From: Bos javanicus
Taxonomy: Eukaryota > Chordata > Mammalia > Artiodactyla > Bovidae
Assembly: GCF_032452875.1 (NCBI RefSeq)
Contig: NC_083869.1
Span: forward strand, 79,044,501-79,108,500
Reading direction: 5' to 3'
DNA length: 64,000 nucleotides
The notes beneath the pieces are model-generated. The model saw only the letters and a program-made list of their open reading frames with translations, was not told the origin of the DNA and did not search any database. The translations under genes were made by a program, and so were the position numbers. Shown here piece after piece: positions 34,473-45,610 of this stretch (its first letter is position 1; each line of letters starts with the position of its first letter).

Positions 34473-37468
34473 AGTTCAGCTCAGTTCAGCCACTCAGTCG
34501 TGTCTGACTCCTTAGGACCCCATGGACTGCAGCACAGCAGGCCTCCCTGTCCATTACAAACTCCTGGAGTTTACCCAAACTCATGTCCATTGAGTTAGTG
34601 ATGCCATCCAACCATCTCATCCTCTGTTATCCCCTTCTCCTCCTGCCCTCAATCTTTCCCAGCATCAGGGTCTTTTCAAATCAGTCAGCTTTTCACATCA
34701 GGTGGTCAAAGTATTGGAGTTTCAGCTTCAACATCAGTCCTTCCAATGAACACCCAGGATTGATCTCCTTTAGGATGGACTGGTTGGATCTCCTTGCAGT
34801 CCAAGGGACTCTCGAGAGTCTTCTCCAACACCACAGCTCAAAAGCATCAGTTCTTTGGCACTCAGCTTTCTTTACAGTCCAACTCTCACATCCATACATG
34901 ACTGGAAAAACCATAGCCTTGACTAGACGGACCTTTGTTGGCAAAGTAATGTCTCTGCTTTTTAATATACTGTCTAGGTTAGTCATAACTTTCCTTCCAA
35001 GGAGTAAGTGTCTTTTAATTTCATGGCTTCAGACACCATCTGTGGTGATTTTGGAACCCCCCCAAAATAAAGTCAGCCACTGTTTCCATTGTTTCCCCAT
35101 CTATTTCCCATGAAGTGATGGGACCAGATGCCATGATCTTAGTTTTTGAATGTTGAGCTTTAAGCCAACTTTTTCACTCTCCTCTTTCACTTTCATCAAG
35201 AGGCTCTTTAGTTCTTCTTCACTTTCTGCCATAAGGGTGGTGTCATCTGCATATTTGAGGTTATTGATGTTTCTCCCGGCAATCTTTATTTCAGCTTGTG
35301 CTTCATCCAGTCCAGCATATAAATTAAATAAGCATGGTGACAATATATAGCCTTGATGTACTCCTTTTTCTATTTGTAACTAGTCTGCTCTTTCATGTCC
35401 AGTTCTAACTGTTGCTTCCTGACCTACATACAGATTTCTCAAGAGGCAGGCAAGGTGGTGTGGTATGTCCATCTCTTTCAGAATTTTCCAGTTTATTGTG
35501 ATCCACACAGCCAAAGGCTTTGGCATAGTCAATAAAGCAGAAATAGATGTTTTTCTGAAACTCTCTTGCTTTTTTGATGATCCAGTAGATGTTTGCAATT
35601 TGATCTCTGGTTCCTCTGCCTTTTCTAAAACCAGCTTGAACATCTGGAAGTTCATGGTTCACATATTGCTGAAGCCTGGCTTGGAGAATTTTGAGCATTA
35701 CTTTACTAGCGTGTGAGATGAGTGTAATTGTGTAGTAGTTTGATCTTTCTTTGGCATTGCCTTTTTTTGGGATTGGAATGAAAACTGACTTTTTCCAGCC
35801 CTGTGGCCACTGCTGAGTTTTCCAAATTTACTGGCATATTGAGTGCAGCACTTTCACAGCATCATCTTTCAGGATTTGAAGTAGCTGAACTGGAATTCCA
35901 TAACCTCCACTAGCTTTGTTCATAGTTATGCTTCTTAAGCCCCACTTGACTTTACATTCCAGGATGTCTGGCTCTAGGTGAGTGATCACATCTCATGATT
36001 ATCTGGGTCATGAAGATCTTGTTTGTACAGTTCTTCTGTGTATTCTTGCCACCTCTTCTTAATATCTTCTGCTTCTGTTAGCTCCATACAATTTCTGTCC
36101 TTAATTGAGCCCATCTTTGCATGAAATGTTCCCTTGGAATCTCTAATTTTCTTGAAGAGATCTCTAGTCTTTCACAGTCTATTATTTTCCTCTATTTCTT
36201 TGCACTGATTAATGAGGAAGGCTTTCTTATCTCTCCTTGCTATTCTTTGGAACTTTTCACAGCTATCTGTAAGGCTTCCTCAGACAGCCATTTGGCTTTT
36301 TGCATTTTTCTTGGGGATGGTCTTGCTCCCTGTCACCTGTACAATGTCACAAACCTCCATCCATAGTTCATCAGGCACTCTGTCTATCAGATCTAGGCCC
36401 TTAAATCTATTTCTCACTTCCACTGTATAATCATAAGGGATTGATTTTGGTCATACCTGAATGGTCTAGTGGTTTTCCCCACTTTCTTCAATTTAAGTCT
36501 GAATTTGGCAATAAGGAGTTCATGATCTGAGCCACAATCAGCTCCCACTCTTGGTTTTGCTGACTGTATAGAGCTTCTCCATCTTTGGCTGCAAAGAATA
36601 TAATCAACCTGGTTTTGGTATTGACCATCTGGTGATGTTCATGTGTAGAGTCTTCTCTTGTGTTGTTGGAAGAGGGTGTTTTCTATGACCAGTGTGTTCT
36701 CTTGGCAAAACTCTATTAGCCTTTGCCCTGCTTCATTCTGTACTCCAAGGCCAAATTTGCCTGTTACTCCAGGTGTTTCTTGACTTCCTACTTTTGCATT
36801 CCAGCCTGCTTAATGAAAAGGGCATCTTTTTTGGGTGTTAGTTCTAAAAGGTCTTGTAGTTCTTCATAGAATCATTCAACTTCAGCTTCTTCAGCATTAG
36901 TGGTCGGGGCATAGACTTGGATTACCGTGATATGAAATGGTTTCCCTTGGAAATGAACAAAGATCATTCTGTCGTTTTTGAGATTGCACCCAAGTACTGC
37001 ATTTCGGACTCTTTTGTTGACCATGATGGCTACTCCATTTCTTCTAAGGGATTCCTGCCCACAGTAGTAGATATAATGGTCATCTGAGTTAAATTCACCC
37101 ATTCCAGTCCATTTTAGTTCACTGATTTCTAGAATGTCGATGTTAACTCTTGCCATCTCCTGTTTGATCACTTCCAATTTGCCTTGATTCATGGATCTAA
37201 CATTCCAGGTTCCTATGCAATATTGCTCTTAACAGCATCAGACCTTGCTTCTATCACCAGTCACATCCACCACTGGGTGTTGTTTTTGCTTTGGCTCTGT
37301 CCCTTCATTCTTTCTGGAGTGATTTTTCCACTGATCTCCAGTAGCATATTGGGCACCTACCAACCTGGGTAATCCATCTTTTAGTGTCCTATCTTTTTGT
37401 CTTTTCATACTGTTCATGGGATTCTCAAGGCAAGAATACTAAAGTGGTTTGCCATTCCCTTCTCCAGG
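34473..37468 (-). mobile_element. BovB LINE, nearly full length, antisense
   Basis: About 3.0 kb. The 3' pentamer-type tail lies at the left (complement of CTGAACTGAGCTGAACTGA). The minus strand runs through the C-terminus, the palm with intact Y-A-D-D (35242-35253), the RT fingers and the endonuclease (open block at 37192-36872 with WTGMGEFNSDDHYIYY), then part of the leader. A near-perfect 10-bp duplication (GAATGGTATC at 34463-34472, GAATGATATC at 37469-37478) brackets it. Many frameshifts; inactive. It lacks roughly the first 180 bp of the leader seen at 24784. Confidence 0.93.
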
Positions 37469-37484
37469 GAATGATATCGGGCCT

Positions 37485-37615
37485 CACTAAACTCGACCTC
37501 ATTATGAGGGAACAAATTCAGGACTGTTGTGTCACTTGCCCAGGGCCCCACAGCTAGTCAGTGACAGAGGCAGGATTCAACAACAGACATTTCTGACCCC
37601 AAGGCCCTTTCATGA
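37485..37615 (-). mobile_element. MIR fragment
   Basis: CACTTGCCCAGGGCCCCACA, GCTAGTCAGTGACAGAGGCA and GGATTCAACAACAGAC follow the antisense MIR order. Confidence 0.75.
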
Positions 37616-37774
37616 GCCTTCCAATATTTTGTGTGGCCATCACATGCCCACTATGCTGATTTGGGGGCTGGTAAACAGCTTCATCAAGATCACTTGAGAA
37701 CTGAGGACTTTGCCACAGTTCTGGTTAAAGCACTGAGGAAACTGGATCAATTCACCAATACTTATGCTCTGCTA

Positions 37775-38058
37775 AGTCACTTCAGTCATGTCCTGCTCTT
37801 TTGTGACCCTATGGACTGCAGCCCTCCAGGCTCCTCTGTCCATGGGATTCTCCATTCAAGAATAATGGAATGGGTTTGCAATGCCCTTCTCCAGGGAATC
37901 TGATTTCGGTGTTGACCATCTGGTGATGTCCATGTGTAGAGTCTTCTCTTGTGTTGTTGGAAGAGGGTGTTTGCTATGACCCAGGGATCTAACCCCACAG
38001 CTCCTGTGCCTCCTGCATTGCAGGTGGATTCTTTACCGCTGAGCCACCAGGGAAGCCC
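37775..38058 (-). mobile_element. Bov-tA SINE carrying an internal BovB piece (mosaic)
   Basis: The left half (GCTAAGTCACTTCAGTCATG to CTTCTCCAGGGAATC) and the right half (CCAGGGATCTAACCC to GAGCCACCAGGGAAGCCCC) are a normal antisense Bov-tA, but about 80 bp of internal BovB sequence sits between them instead of the few expected bases. Both elements have the same orientation. The outer SINE ends look normal. Confidence 0.92.
37899..37983 (-). mobile_element. internal BovB endonuclease-region segment inside a SINE
   Basis: The segment from TGATTTCGGTGTTGACCATC to GTGTTTGCTATGACC matches the BovB region that encodes the block around ANTLFQQHKRRLYTW, as seen at 36605-36690 and 62262-62340. It has neither the 5' nor the 3' end of BovB. 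Short shared words at both joints (AATCT at the left, GACC at the right) fit microhomology-guided template switching. Confidence 0.9.
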
Positions 38059-38074
38059 CTTCACCAATATATAA

Positions 38075-38290
38075 ATATAACATACCCTGCTTTGAAAGAC
38101 TGGTAGTATCTACTCAGGCTAAACACATAAAGTCCGGTTATCAGCATATTCCTAAGAGAAATGTGTATATACACTCACAAAGGATGTATTCAAATGTGGT
38201 CATTCCAGTATTGTCTGTAGTATCTCCAAACTAGAACAACTAAATGTTTGTCACAGGAGCCTGGATATATAGATTGTGCTTGGTCCTACA
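38075..38290 (+). mobile_element. old L1 fragment (3' region)
   Basis: CACAAAGGATGTATTCAAAT, CCAGTATTGTCTGTAGTATC, then AACTAGAACAACTAAATGTT and a CTACAATGGCATATTGCC end correspond to the L1 segment with scattered copies of the CAATGGAATATTA phrase. Highly diverged. Confidence 0.55.
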
Positions 38291-38534
38291 ATGGCATATT
38301 GCCAGCTGTGAGGGTCAACAGACCACAGCTCCACACAAGAGCATGCACTGGGACCATGGGGCCTTGTGCTGAGATCAGGATCCTAATCTCCCCATGTTTT
38401 TCCAGATTTGTGCCATGTCTTCCCCATCAGCCTGGGATCTCCTTGTGAGTGGAGAACTGTCCCTTTCTTTCCTGTTTCATTCTGAACTCACCCAGGTAAA
38501 CATCACCTTTGGGAACATTGTTGACTATCTACTC

Positions 38535-38860
38535 TGGAGATCAATGAAATAGAGGATAGAAAAACAAAAGAATCCATGAAACCAAAAGTGAGTTCTTTGA
38601 AAAGATTATCAAAATTGACAAATCATGTAAGTAGACTGGAAAAGGAAAAAAGAGAGAAAGACACAGATAACTAAAATCAGAAATGCAAGTGGGGAATTTA
38701 TTTCCAACCTTATGGAAAGTAAAAGGTATGTAAGAGAATACCGTGAATAATTATACAACAGCAAATTAGATAACTTAGATGAGTAGACAAATTCCTAGAA
38801 ATACACAGACTATCAAAGTGACTCAAGAAGAAATAGAAAATCCAAATAAACCCAGGTTGT
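38535..38860 (+). mobile_element. old L1 fragment (ORF2 region)
   Basis: A-rich sense sequence (ATGAAACCAAAAGTGAGTTC, AATTGACAAATCATG, GAATACCGTGAATAATTATA, GACAAATTCCTAGAAATACA) in the order of L1 ORF2 between the endonuclease and RT. No frame survives. Confidence 0.75.
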
Positions 38861-38955
38861 GTACTGAATTGTGTTTCAAAATTCACATGTTGAAGGCCCA
38901 GTGGACTAATTCACCTGTAACAAGTAAATAAGATGAAAAACAGTCTCCCAAAGTG

Positions 38956-39166
38956 TTGCCACGTGGTGCTAGTGGTAAAGAATCCACCTACCAATGCAGC
39001 AGACAAGAGACCACGGGTCTATCCCTGGGTTGGGAAAATCCCATGGAGAAGGAAATGGCAACCCACTTCAGTATTCTTGCCTGGAAAATCCCATGGCAAG
39101 AGCCTGGTGGGCTACAGTCCACGGAGTTGCAAAGAGTTGGATATGACTGAGCACTTAGCAGCAAAA
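38956..39166 (+). mobile_element. Bov-tA SINE
   Basis: Sense copy with a mutated head (CGTGGTGCTAGTGGTAAAGA), body and AGCAGCAAAAT tail. It separates two old L1 fragments. Confidence 0.88.
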
Positions 39167-39167
39167 T

Positions 39168-39805
39168 ATTGCTAAAAATGTGGGAAAATTGGGACCTTCA
39201 TGTATTGCTGGTGGGAATGTAAACTGGTTCAGGCATGGTGAAAAATGATTTGGCTTTTCCTAAAACTTTTAAACATTAAATTAATATATCATCCACAATT
39301 TCATTCCCAAGTATATACCACCACCCCCAGCCCCAAGAGAATTGTAAACAGATACTGTTGCATATTCATGCATGTTCATAGCACCACTATCCACATAACC
39401 AAAAAAATGGAAACTGCACAAATGTCCATCATCAGATGACTGGGTAAATGAATCATGGTCTATAGATACAATGGAATATTATTCAGTCATAAAAATGAAT
39501 GGAATATTGATAAATGCTACAATGTTAATAAATGTTGAAAACATATGGTAAGGGAAAGGAGAGAGACACAAAATGTCACATATTGTGTGATTCCATTTAT
39601 ATAAATATCTAGAATAAATAAATCCATAGTGACAGAAGACATATTGATTCTTGTCAGGGTCTAAGAAAAAAATATAAGGAGAAACTGATTAATGGGCAAG
39701 AAATTTTACTTTGGAGTGATAAAATTGTTTTTATAGAGGTGGTAGTTACAAAACATTGTAAATGCATTAAATGCTACTGAATTATTCACTTTAAAATGGT
39801 TAATT
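39168..39805 (+). mobile_element. old L1 3' end, left part
   Basis: GTATTGCTGGTGGGAATGTA, CATGTTCATAGCACCACTAT, ATACAATGGAATATTATTCA and ACACAAAATGTCACATATTG follow the ORF2-end/3' UTR order of an old L1. It continues after a later insertion at about 40041. Confidence 0.8.
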
Positions 39806-40040
39806 TACTTTTTCTCATTTTTAATTGACGTATAGTTGATATATAATGTTATGTTAATTTCTGCTATGCAGCAAAGTGATTCAGTCATACATATGTATAC
39901 ATTCTTTTTCATATGTTTTCCATTATGGTTTATCCCAGGATATTGAATATAGCTCCCTGTGCTATGTAGTAGGACCTAGCTGTTTATCCATTCTATATAT
40001 ACTGCTTTGCATCTACTGACCCCAAACTCCCAATCGATTC
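39806..40040 (-). mobile_element. younger L1 3' UTR inserted in older L1
   Basis: Antisense L1 3' UTR (TTAATTGACGTATAGTTGAT, AAAGTGATTCAGTCATACAT, TAGCTCCCTGTGCTATGTAG, TAGGACCTAGCTG). The host L1 phrase (AAAATGGTTAATTT then TATATGAATTCCACCTCAAT) continues on either side. Confidence 0.78.
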
Positions 40041-40440
40041 ATTTTATATGAATTCCACCTCAATAAACTATTTTTGAAAAGGGTAACCCAGGAGTTCCTG
40101 GGGCTAATGGAATTTGTTCTACACCTAAACTGTGGTGATGGCTATATGAACCTACACATGAGATAACATTGTTATCTAAATGTGTGTGTACACACACTCA
40201 CATTCATATACACTCATGTACTCACATGGGTACAAGTAGAACTGGGGAAATCTAATTAAGACCTTTAGATTGTATCAATGCCAATGCCTTGCTTAGAATA
40301 CTGTACTGTAGTTTTCCAAGGGGGCTACCTTACAGCAAACTGGGTAAAATATCCATGGATATCTCTATATTATTTCTAAAGCTACATGTAAATCTACAAT
40401 TATATTAAAATTAAAAGTTTAATTTTCAAAAAAGCTCCCT
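40041..40440 (+). mobile_element. old L1 3' end, right part
   Basis: Includes TATATGAATTCCACCTCAAT, ACACCTAAACTGTGGTGATG, a TGTGTGTACACACACTCACA simple patch and a terminal TACAATTATATTAAAATTAA A-rich end. More than one old L1 3' end may be joined here. Confidence 0.6.
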
Positions 40441-40512
40441 CTTCCAAGCTTTCATGACCCACATCCTTGGGGGCTGGTGAGAAACTCTCAGGTGGCCTGA
40501 CCATCTCTCACT

Positions 40513-40708
40513 GAAAATGAAAGTTGCTCAGTTGCACCTGACTCCTTGCAATCTCGTGGACTATACAGTCCATGGAATTCTCCAGGCCAGCATACTGGAG
40601 TGGGTAGCCTTTCCATTCTCCAGGGGATATTCCCAACCCAGGGATCGAGCACAGGTCTCCCGTATTGCAGGCGGGTTCTTTACCAGCTGAGTCACAAGGG
40701 AAGCCCTC
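40513..40708 (-). mobile_element. Bov-tA SINE with 9-bp target duplication
   Basis: Antisense monomer from AAAGTTGCTCAGTTGCACCT to GAGTCACAAGGGAAGCCC. TCTCTCACT is repeated at 40504-40512 and 40709-40717. Confidence 0.9.
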
Positions 40709-40717
40709 TCTCTCACT

Positions 40718-41479
40718 ATGAAAGGCAAGTGATTTGAAAAGATGCATGATTTACCACCCCACATGTTAGTGCCAGTTAACTAGATGCTGCCATAGTTTTT
40801 CTCAAGTTGACTGATTTTACATTTTTCTCTAGGCCTGGGTTTTTTCCCCAGACTCAAGACATAATTTCCTCTTTCAAAATCAAGTATTTTAGTACAGCTC
40901 AATATTGTAGTTTAATGCTGCCCATCTCAGGCGAGTGACAACTCATCTACCATATTCATGCCTTTAGTTTGGAGAGGGAAAGGAGAAATATCATTTTATT
41001 GTATGGTCTCAATTCCTCACCCAGCAAAAATAAAGTAATGAGAAGCAGCCATTTTTAGGAATAAATCTTTTTTGAAAAGACAAGAACAGAAAGGCTAGTT
41101 ACTCAGTAACTGGTTCAGTTTCTGCTCTGATAGGTCAGCAATTTAACTCACAGTGAGCTCCTGAGAAGCTGCTTCCTCTCTCCTGATCTCAGTTTTTTCT
41201 ACTGAGAAGAAAAAACTGTTTTTTTTTTTCTATTGTTACTCTGTGAAGTTAAATTAGTACCTTTAAAAAGTCCCTTCTGGTTCTAAAATCCTCTGATTCC
41301 TCTTATCTGCTGTTATAAACCATAGGTCTGTCACTCACTATTTTAGCAATTTAACCCCTATGAACTCCAAACAGTGGTGTATCTCTACAAAATAAAACTA
41401 ATGTATGAATGAGTTTTGATATGTATGTCATGAATTCATAGGTCTATTTGAAGAGAACTGACATATTATTCAATCTTCT
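40718..41479. other. unassigned, AT-rich, no gene seen
   Basis: No element recognised. A T11-type run lies near 41220. Confidence 0.4.
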
Positions 41480-41885
41480 GACTGATGCTCAACATTTATG
41501 TCTCCATTTATTTAGATCTTTAATTTCTCTTAGCAATGTTTCTTACTTTATTTTCAAGGTATGCGTCTTGCATTCTTTGGTTAAATTTATCCCAAAGTAT
41601 TTAATTTTTTGTTGTTCAAAGATATTTTATTCTAATTTCTGCTTGTTCATTGTTAATATATAGAAATGCAGTTGATTTTGTACATTGATTTTATGGACTG
41701 CAAACTTGCTAAACTCACTTGTTCTAGTGTTCATTTGAAGATTCTTTAGGATTTTTTGGATAGATGATATGTTCCCTCAAATAAGGTAGTTTTACTTTTT
41801 CCTTTCCAATAGTGATGCCATTTTTATGATTCTCCTGCCTTACTGCACTTGAACTAACTAGATGGAAGAAGCTTTCCCCTGTGTC
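41480..41885 (-). mobile_element. L1 ORF2 fragment, antisense
   Basis: T-rich sequence (TTTATTTAGATCTTTAATTT, TTAAATTTATCCCAAAGTAT, ACTGCAAACTTGCTAAACTC, TTTTGGATAGATGATATG) is the reverse complement of L1 ORF2 around the region that follows the RT core. Diverged, no open frame. Confidence 0.8.
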
Positions 41886-41992
41886 TAAATCAGGCAGGGA
41901 TTCCCTTCCCAACTGGAGACTTGGGGATATCTTCCCTTAAAGAAGAGTTAAAGAGAGACCTTAAAGTCTATGAGAATTTTATTTAGGGCTTC

Positions 41993-42622
41993 CTGGGGAA
42001 ACAGTGGAAACAGTGTCAGACTTTATTTTTTGGGGCTCCAAAATCACTACAGATGGTGATTGCAGCCATGAAATTAAAAGACGCTAACTCCTTGAAAGGA
42101 AAGTTATGACCAATCTAGATAGCATATTGAAAAGCAGAGACATTACTTTGCCAACAAAGGTTCGTCTAGTCAAGGCTATGGTTTTTCCTGTGGTCATGTA
42201 TGGATGTGAGAGTTGGATTGTGAAGAAGGCTGAGCACCAAAGAATTGATGCTTTTGAACTGTGGTATTGGAGAAGACTCTTGAGAGTCCCGTGGACTGCA
42301 AGGAGATCCAACCAGTCCATTGTGAAGGAGATCAGCCCTGGGATTTCTTTGGAAGGAATGATGCTAAAGCTGAAACTCCAGCACTTTGGCCACCTCATGT
42401 GAAGAGTTGATTCATTGGAAAAGACTCTGATGCTGGGAGGGATTGGGGGCAGGAGGAGAAGGGGACGACAGAGGATGAGATGGCTGGATGGCATCACTGA
42501 CTCGATGGACGTGAGTCTGAGTGAACTCCGGGAGTTGGTGATGGACAGGGAGGCCTGGCATGCTGCAATTCATGGGGTTGCAAAGAGTCCGACACAACTG
42601 AGTGATTGATCTGATCTGATCT
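41993..42622 (+). mobile_element. BovB LINE 3' fragment with a pentamer-variant tail
   Basis: Sense copy of the last 630 bp, starting in the ETVET region just after the palm. A continuous 98-codon piece of the C-terminal domain survives (42106-42402: VMYGCESW, FELWYWRRLLRVPW). The tail reads (GATCT)n, GATCTGATCTGATCTG, instead of the (ACTGA)n of other copies. No target duplication seen. Confidence 0.92.
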
Positions 42623-42959
42623 GTATGAGTAAACTGGTGACTCATGATGACAAGAAAGATAACATGTAAGGCACAGGCATCCAGACCAATTCAAGTTTTG
42701 TGAAAACACTTACTGGGGTCCTGGAGTTTAATTCAAGGAGCCAGGTTAGGGTCCAAGCAACCCAGGTTATTAGTTTGTAACAATACCTGAATGTGTTCTT
42801 TAATTCAGAATTTTATGAAGATAACAATGAGAGTTGACTGCAAATAATAAACCCACATTTTAAAAGGTAAGTATATGGAATTTCTTTATGCAGTTAATGT
42901 TGCTTTTCCAAGCTGGGTTCAACTACATGGCTTTACATGGAATAAATAGGCTCTACATG
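42623..42959. other. unassigned, possibly U3 of the following LTR
   Basis: No recognised motif. It may be the 5' part of the LTR that is clearer from about 42960. Confidence 0.35.
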
Positions 42960-43985
42960 CCCAGATAATGAGGTGGCCCAAACTTATGTGGCAGTCTCTT
43001 TCACCTTGAGATCTCTTTTTTTCATATTGAAACCAAGCAGGACCCTGAGGGGCTCCTGAGCACAGAAATTTTCTGTGTTCCCTGTTTCTTATTTGTTAAG
43101 GAACAGACTCCAGCCTCCATGAACTTCCTTGAGTCTGAAAGGGCAGGTTCAAACAGCTGCTAATCAGGGAAGGGAGGAGATGTAAAGATAAGGAAGGAGT
43201 AGCCAAGAAACAATAGTACAACCTTAGGGCTTCCCTGGTGGCTCAGTGGTAAAGAATATGTCTGCCAATGCAGGAGACATAGGTTCCATCCCTGATCTGA
43301 GATGATCCCACATGTCCTGGAGCAACACATTCCAGGGGCCACAACTATTGAGCCTGTGCTCTTGAGCCCAGAAGCCACAACTATGGTGTCTATGAATCCT
43401 AACATGAAGCCAGTGTGTGGTAGGGCCTGTGCTCCACAACAAGAGAAGCCTCCACAATGAGAATCCCACACATCACAACTGGAGAGTAGCCCCTGCTCTC
43501 CACAGTTAGAGAAAGCCTATGCAGCAGTAAAGACACAGCACAGTCAAAAATATATAATTAATAAAATTATATTTTAAAAAAATAGTGCAGTCTTGGGGCA
43601 GGGTTCCAGTTCCCCCCTCAAAGTATACACATAACAATATCTTTTTTTACAGAACCAAAACCCCCAACAAATGGAGTTATCATTCCTCATTCTAGAGAAG
43701 ACCACTTGAGGCCATATTAAAGGAACCAGAGAAGCTCATCAAGAGATTACCTGAGGCCAGATTAAAGGAGTGTAGGCCCTGCACACAGCCTGATCTTATC
43801 AGCAATGCCAACCTTGAACTATTGCTATAAAACTCTTCATCAAATCCTCCCAGACTGGGACACACAGTTTTCAAGGGCAGGAGTCTACCCTGTCCCCCTT
43901 TGCCTGGCAAAGAAATTAAGCTACTCTTTTCTACTTCACCCAAAACTCTGTCTCTGACATTTGATTCCTCACCGGTGCACAGAGG
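42960..43985 (+). mobile_element. ERV LTR split by a CHR SINE
   Basis: The right part has the layout of a retroviral promoter and terminator: GCTATAAAACTCTTCATC (TATA-like) near 43824, then AAAGAAATTAAGCTACTCTT and TTTGATTCCTCACCGGTGCA toward the end. The left part (AGATAATGAGGTGGCCCAAA...) is U3-like and is interrupted at 43227. No matching second LTR is visible, so it is probably solitary. Boundaries are approximate. Confidence 0.6.
43227..43580 (+). mobile_element. CHR-type tRNA SINE in the LTR
   Basis: GGGCTTCCCTGGTGGCTCAG head, box-B-like GGTTCCATCCC, then a long body of GCCACAACTAT words and an AT-rich tail. An imperfect flanking repeat (AATAGTACAACCTTAG at the left, AATAGTGCAGTCTTGG at the right from 43581) looks like an aged target duplication. 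Confidence 0.8.
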
Positions 43986-44010
43986 CCAAGTTTTCAGTAT
44001 CAATATCCCA

Positions 44011-44667
44011 GAAACCAGGGCTGATCCCTCACATATAAAAGTCAAAGCCTGGCCATTATAACCTATCCCTGAAGCAGAATGTAGAGGCACATCCTGAAAC
44101 CTAAGACTTCCCCAAGCCTCCTCAAATGCTCACCAACTCAGAGCTTTGCTGCTGCCAGTATACATTCTGGGGTGCACACCCACTCAGATCCCAGTAGAGT
44201 TCCTCAGGCTGTGAAGGGACCTTCATTCATTCAGGGGGTTATTCAACTTTGCCTTCCAAACCCAAGTAGGCTTGAGATTCCTATGTGACAGGTTTAGGGC
44301 AAATAGCATTTTTAAAGGGCACACACTTTCTCTTGTCATAGCTTGGACTTCCCCAATCCTTGTGCTCCAGCCCTGCTAACAAAAGCATTGTGCATTTGGG
44401 GAAATAGAGGCAAATAGTGGGGTAAGGGGGCTGTCCAGCTAATAATTAAATGTTTGATTTTCCATTTAGCTTTGATTCTTCTGTGTATAGAAGAATCTTT
44501 GCAGAGAAGATGGAGATTGAGATGAGATGAGAAGGCTGGAACCAGAAAAGAATTGGTAGAAACATACAGCCCCGCAACAAAGCATTTAGTCCCTTTTCAG
44601 CAAAGAGAATCCCCTACCCTATCTTTGAATTCCATTTCAGTGCAGTAAAGGAAGGGTTTTGTTCGTG
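44011..44667. other. unassigned, no gene seen
   Basis: No recognised element. A short inverted repeat occurs at about 44477-44498 (GATTCTTCTGTGTATAGAAGAATC). Confidence 0.4.
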
Positions 44668-44808
44668 CATGTTAAGGCGCCTCAGTCATGTCCAGCTGTT
44701 TGTGACCCTGATGAACTTGAGCCTGACAGGCTCCTCTGTCCATGGGATTCTCCAGGCAAGAATTCTGGAATGTGTTGCTGCCGGGAGCTAGCGTGAAGAA
44801 CTCCGCCT

Positions 44809-45174
44809 GTGGCAAAGGTCATGAGGAAGGAGGCTCGGCATACACAAAGGTGGGATCGAGCCTCAGGAGTCCCCCTGGAAATTCTCGAGCATCTACCCCC
44901 AAAACCAGAGTCTGCCTACTTTCTGCTTTGTGCTCTCACCTACACCTCTGACTTTACAGGGGGCTGTCCCCCACTACCTCTCTCTGAAAAAAGAGTTAAC
45001 TTACAGCTCCAATTGATAAAGTTCCTGGGTGTGATGGTGTTTCAACCTACAAACTCCTTTGGAAGTCCTCTAGCCTGCCTGAATAGGTTTTTCCGGCCAC
45101 ATGTGATTGTTCAGAGCCTCCCAACTGTGAGAGGCATGAGATGTTCTAAACTGTCTAAATACAGATTCCTTTGA
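44809..45174 (+). other. 121-codon open frame in the LTR U3, of doubtful meaning
   Basis: An uninterrupted frame starts 30 bp into the LTR and has no recognised domain. Some retroviruses encode accessory proteins in U3, but I see no resemblance that supports this here. Listed because of its position; most likely chance. Confidence 0.2.
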
Positions 45175-45517
45175 GCAGTTAAAAGATTGATTAGAAATTG
45201 TGTTGGTGAAGGGTTTTTCACTTGTTGGGCCAATGTTCTCTGCTAAGTCTCCATATCACTTACCTACTGTGTCCCTGGCAGTGTATTGATTGATATAATT
45301 GGTGTATAGAAATGTAAGTAGTAGCTTTAATGTTTGTAACCTTGGACCCTTGAGTTAATTCTTTTTCTTGTTATAGCCCACCACACCTTTGCCCTATAGG
45401 AATGCAACTTTATCTAATGCTTTTGGAGGGTGGTGCCTGACTAATCACCTTTAGAGAAAAATAAGTTTTCTGAAGAAAGGGTCTTAAAATGTTAACAGGC
45501 CTCGGGGCCAGAAGATG

Positions 45518-45525
45518 ATGCAAAT
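45518..45525 (+). promoter_or_regulatory. octamer motif ATGCAAAT in LTR U3
   Basis: A perfect octamer sits in a 6-bp-arm inverted repeat (GATGATGCAAATCATC, 45514-45529), about 110 bp upstream of the TATA box. Octamers bind POU factors; use here is inferred only. Confidence 0.45.
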
Positions 45526-45610
45526 CATCTAAACTTTTGCATATGATAAGTTTGCAGGAAGAAAGCCTGGCTTACTTACTGCATGACTCTACCCCTTCTC
45601 CCATTATGCA

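Noticed and set aside
34583..35113. 176-codon open frame as a protein-coding gene
   Set aside because: It lies antisense to the BovB RT and recurs opposite other BovB copies; kept only as a finding on antisense openness.
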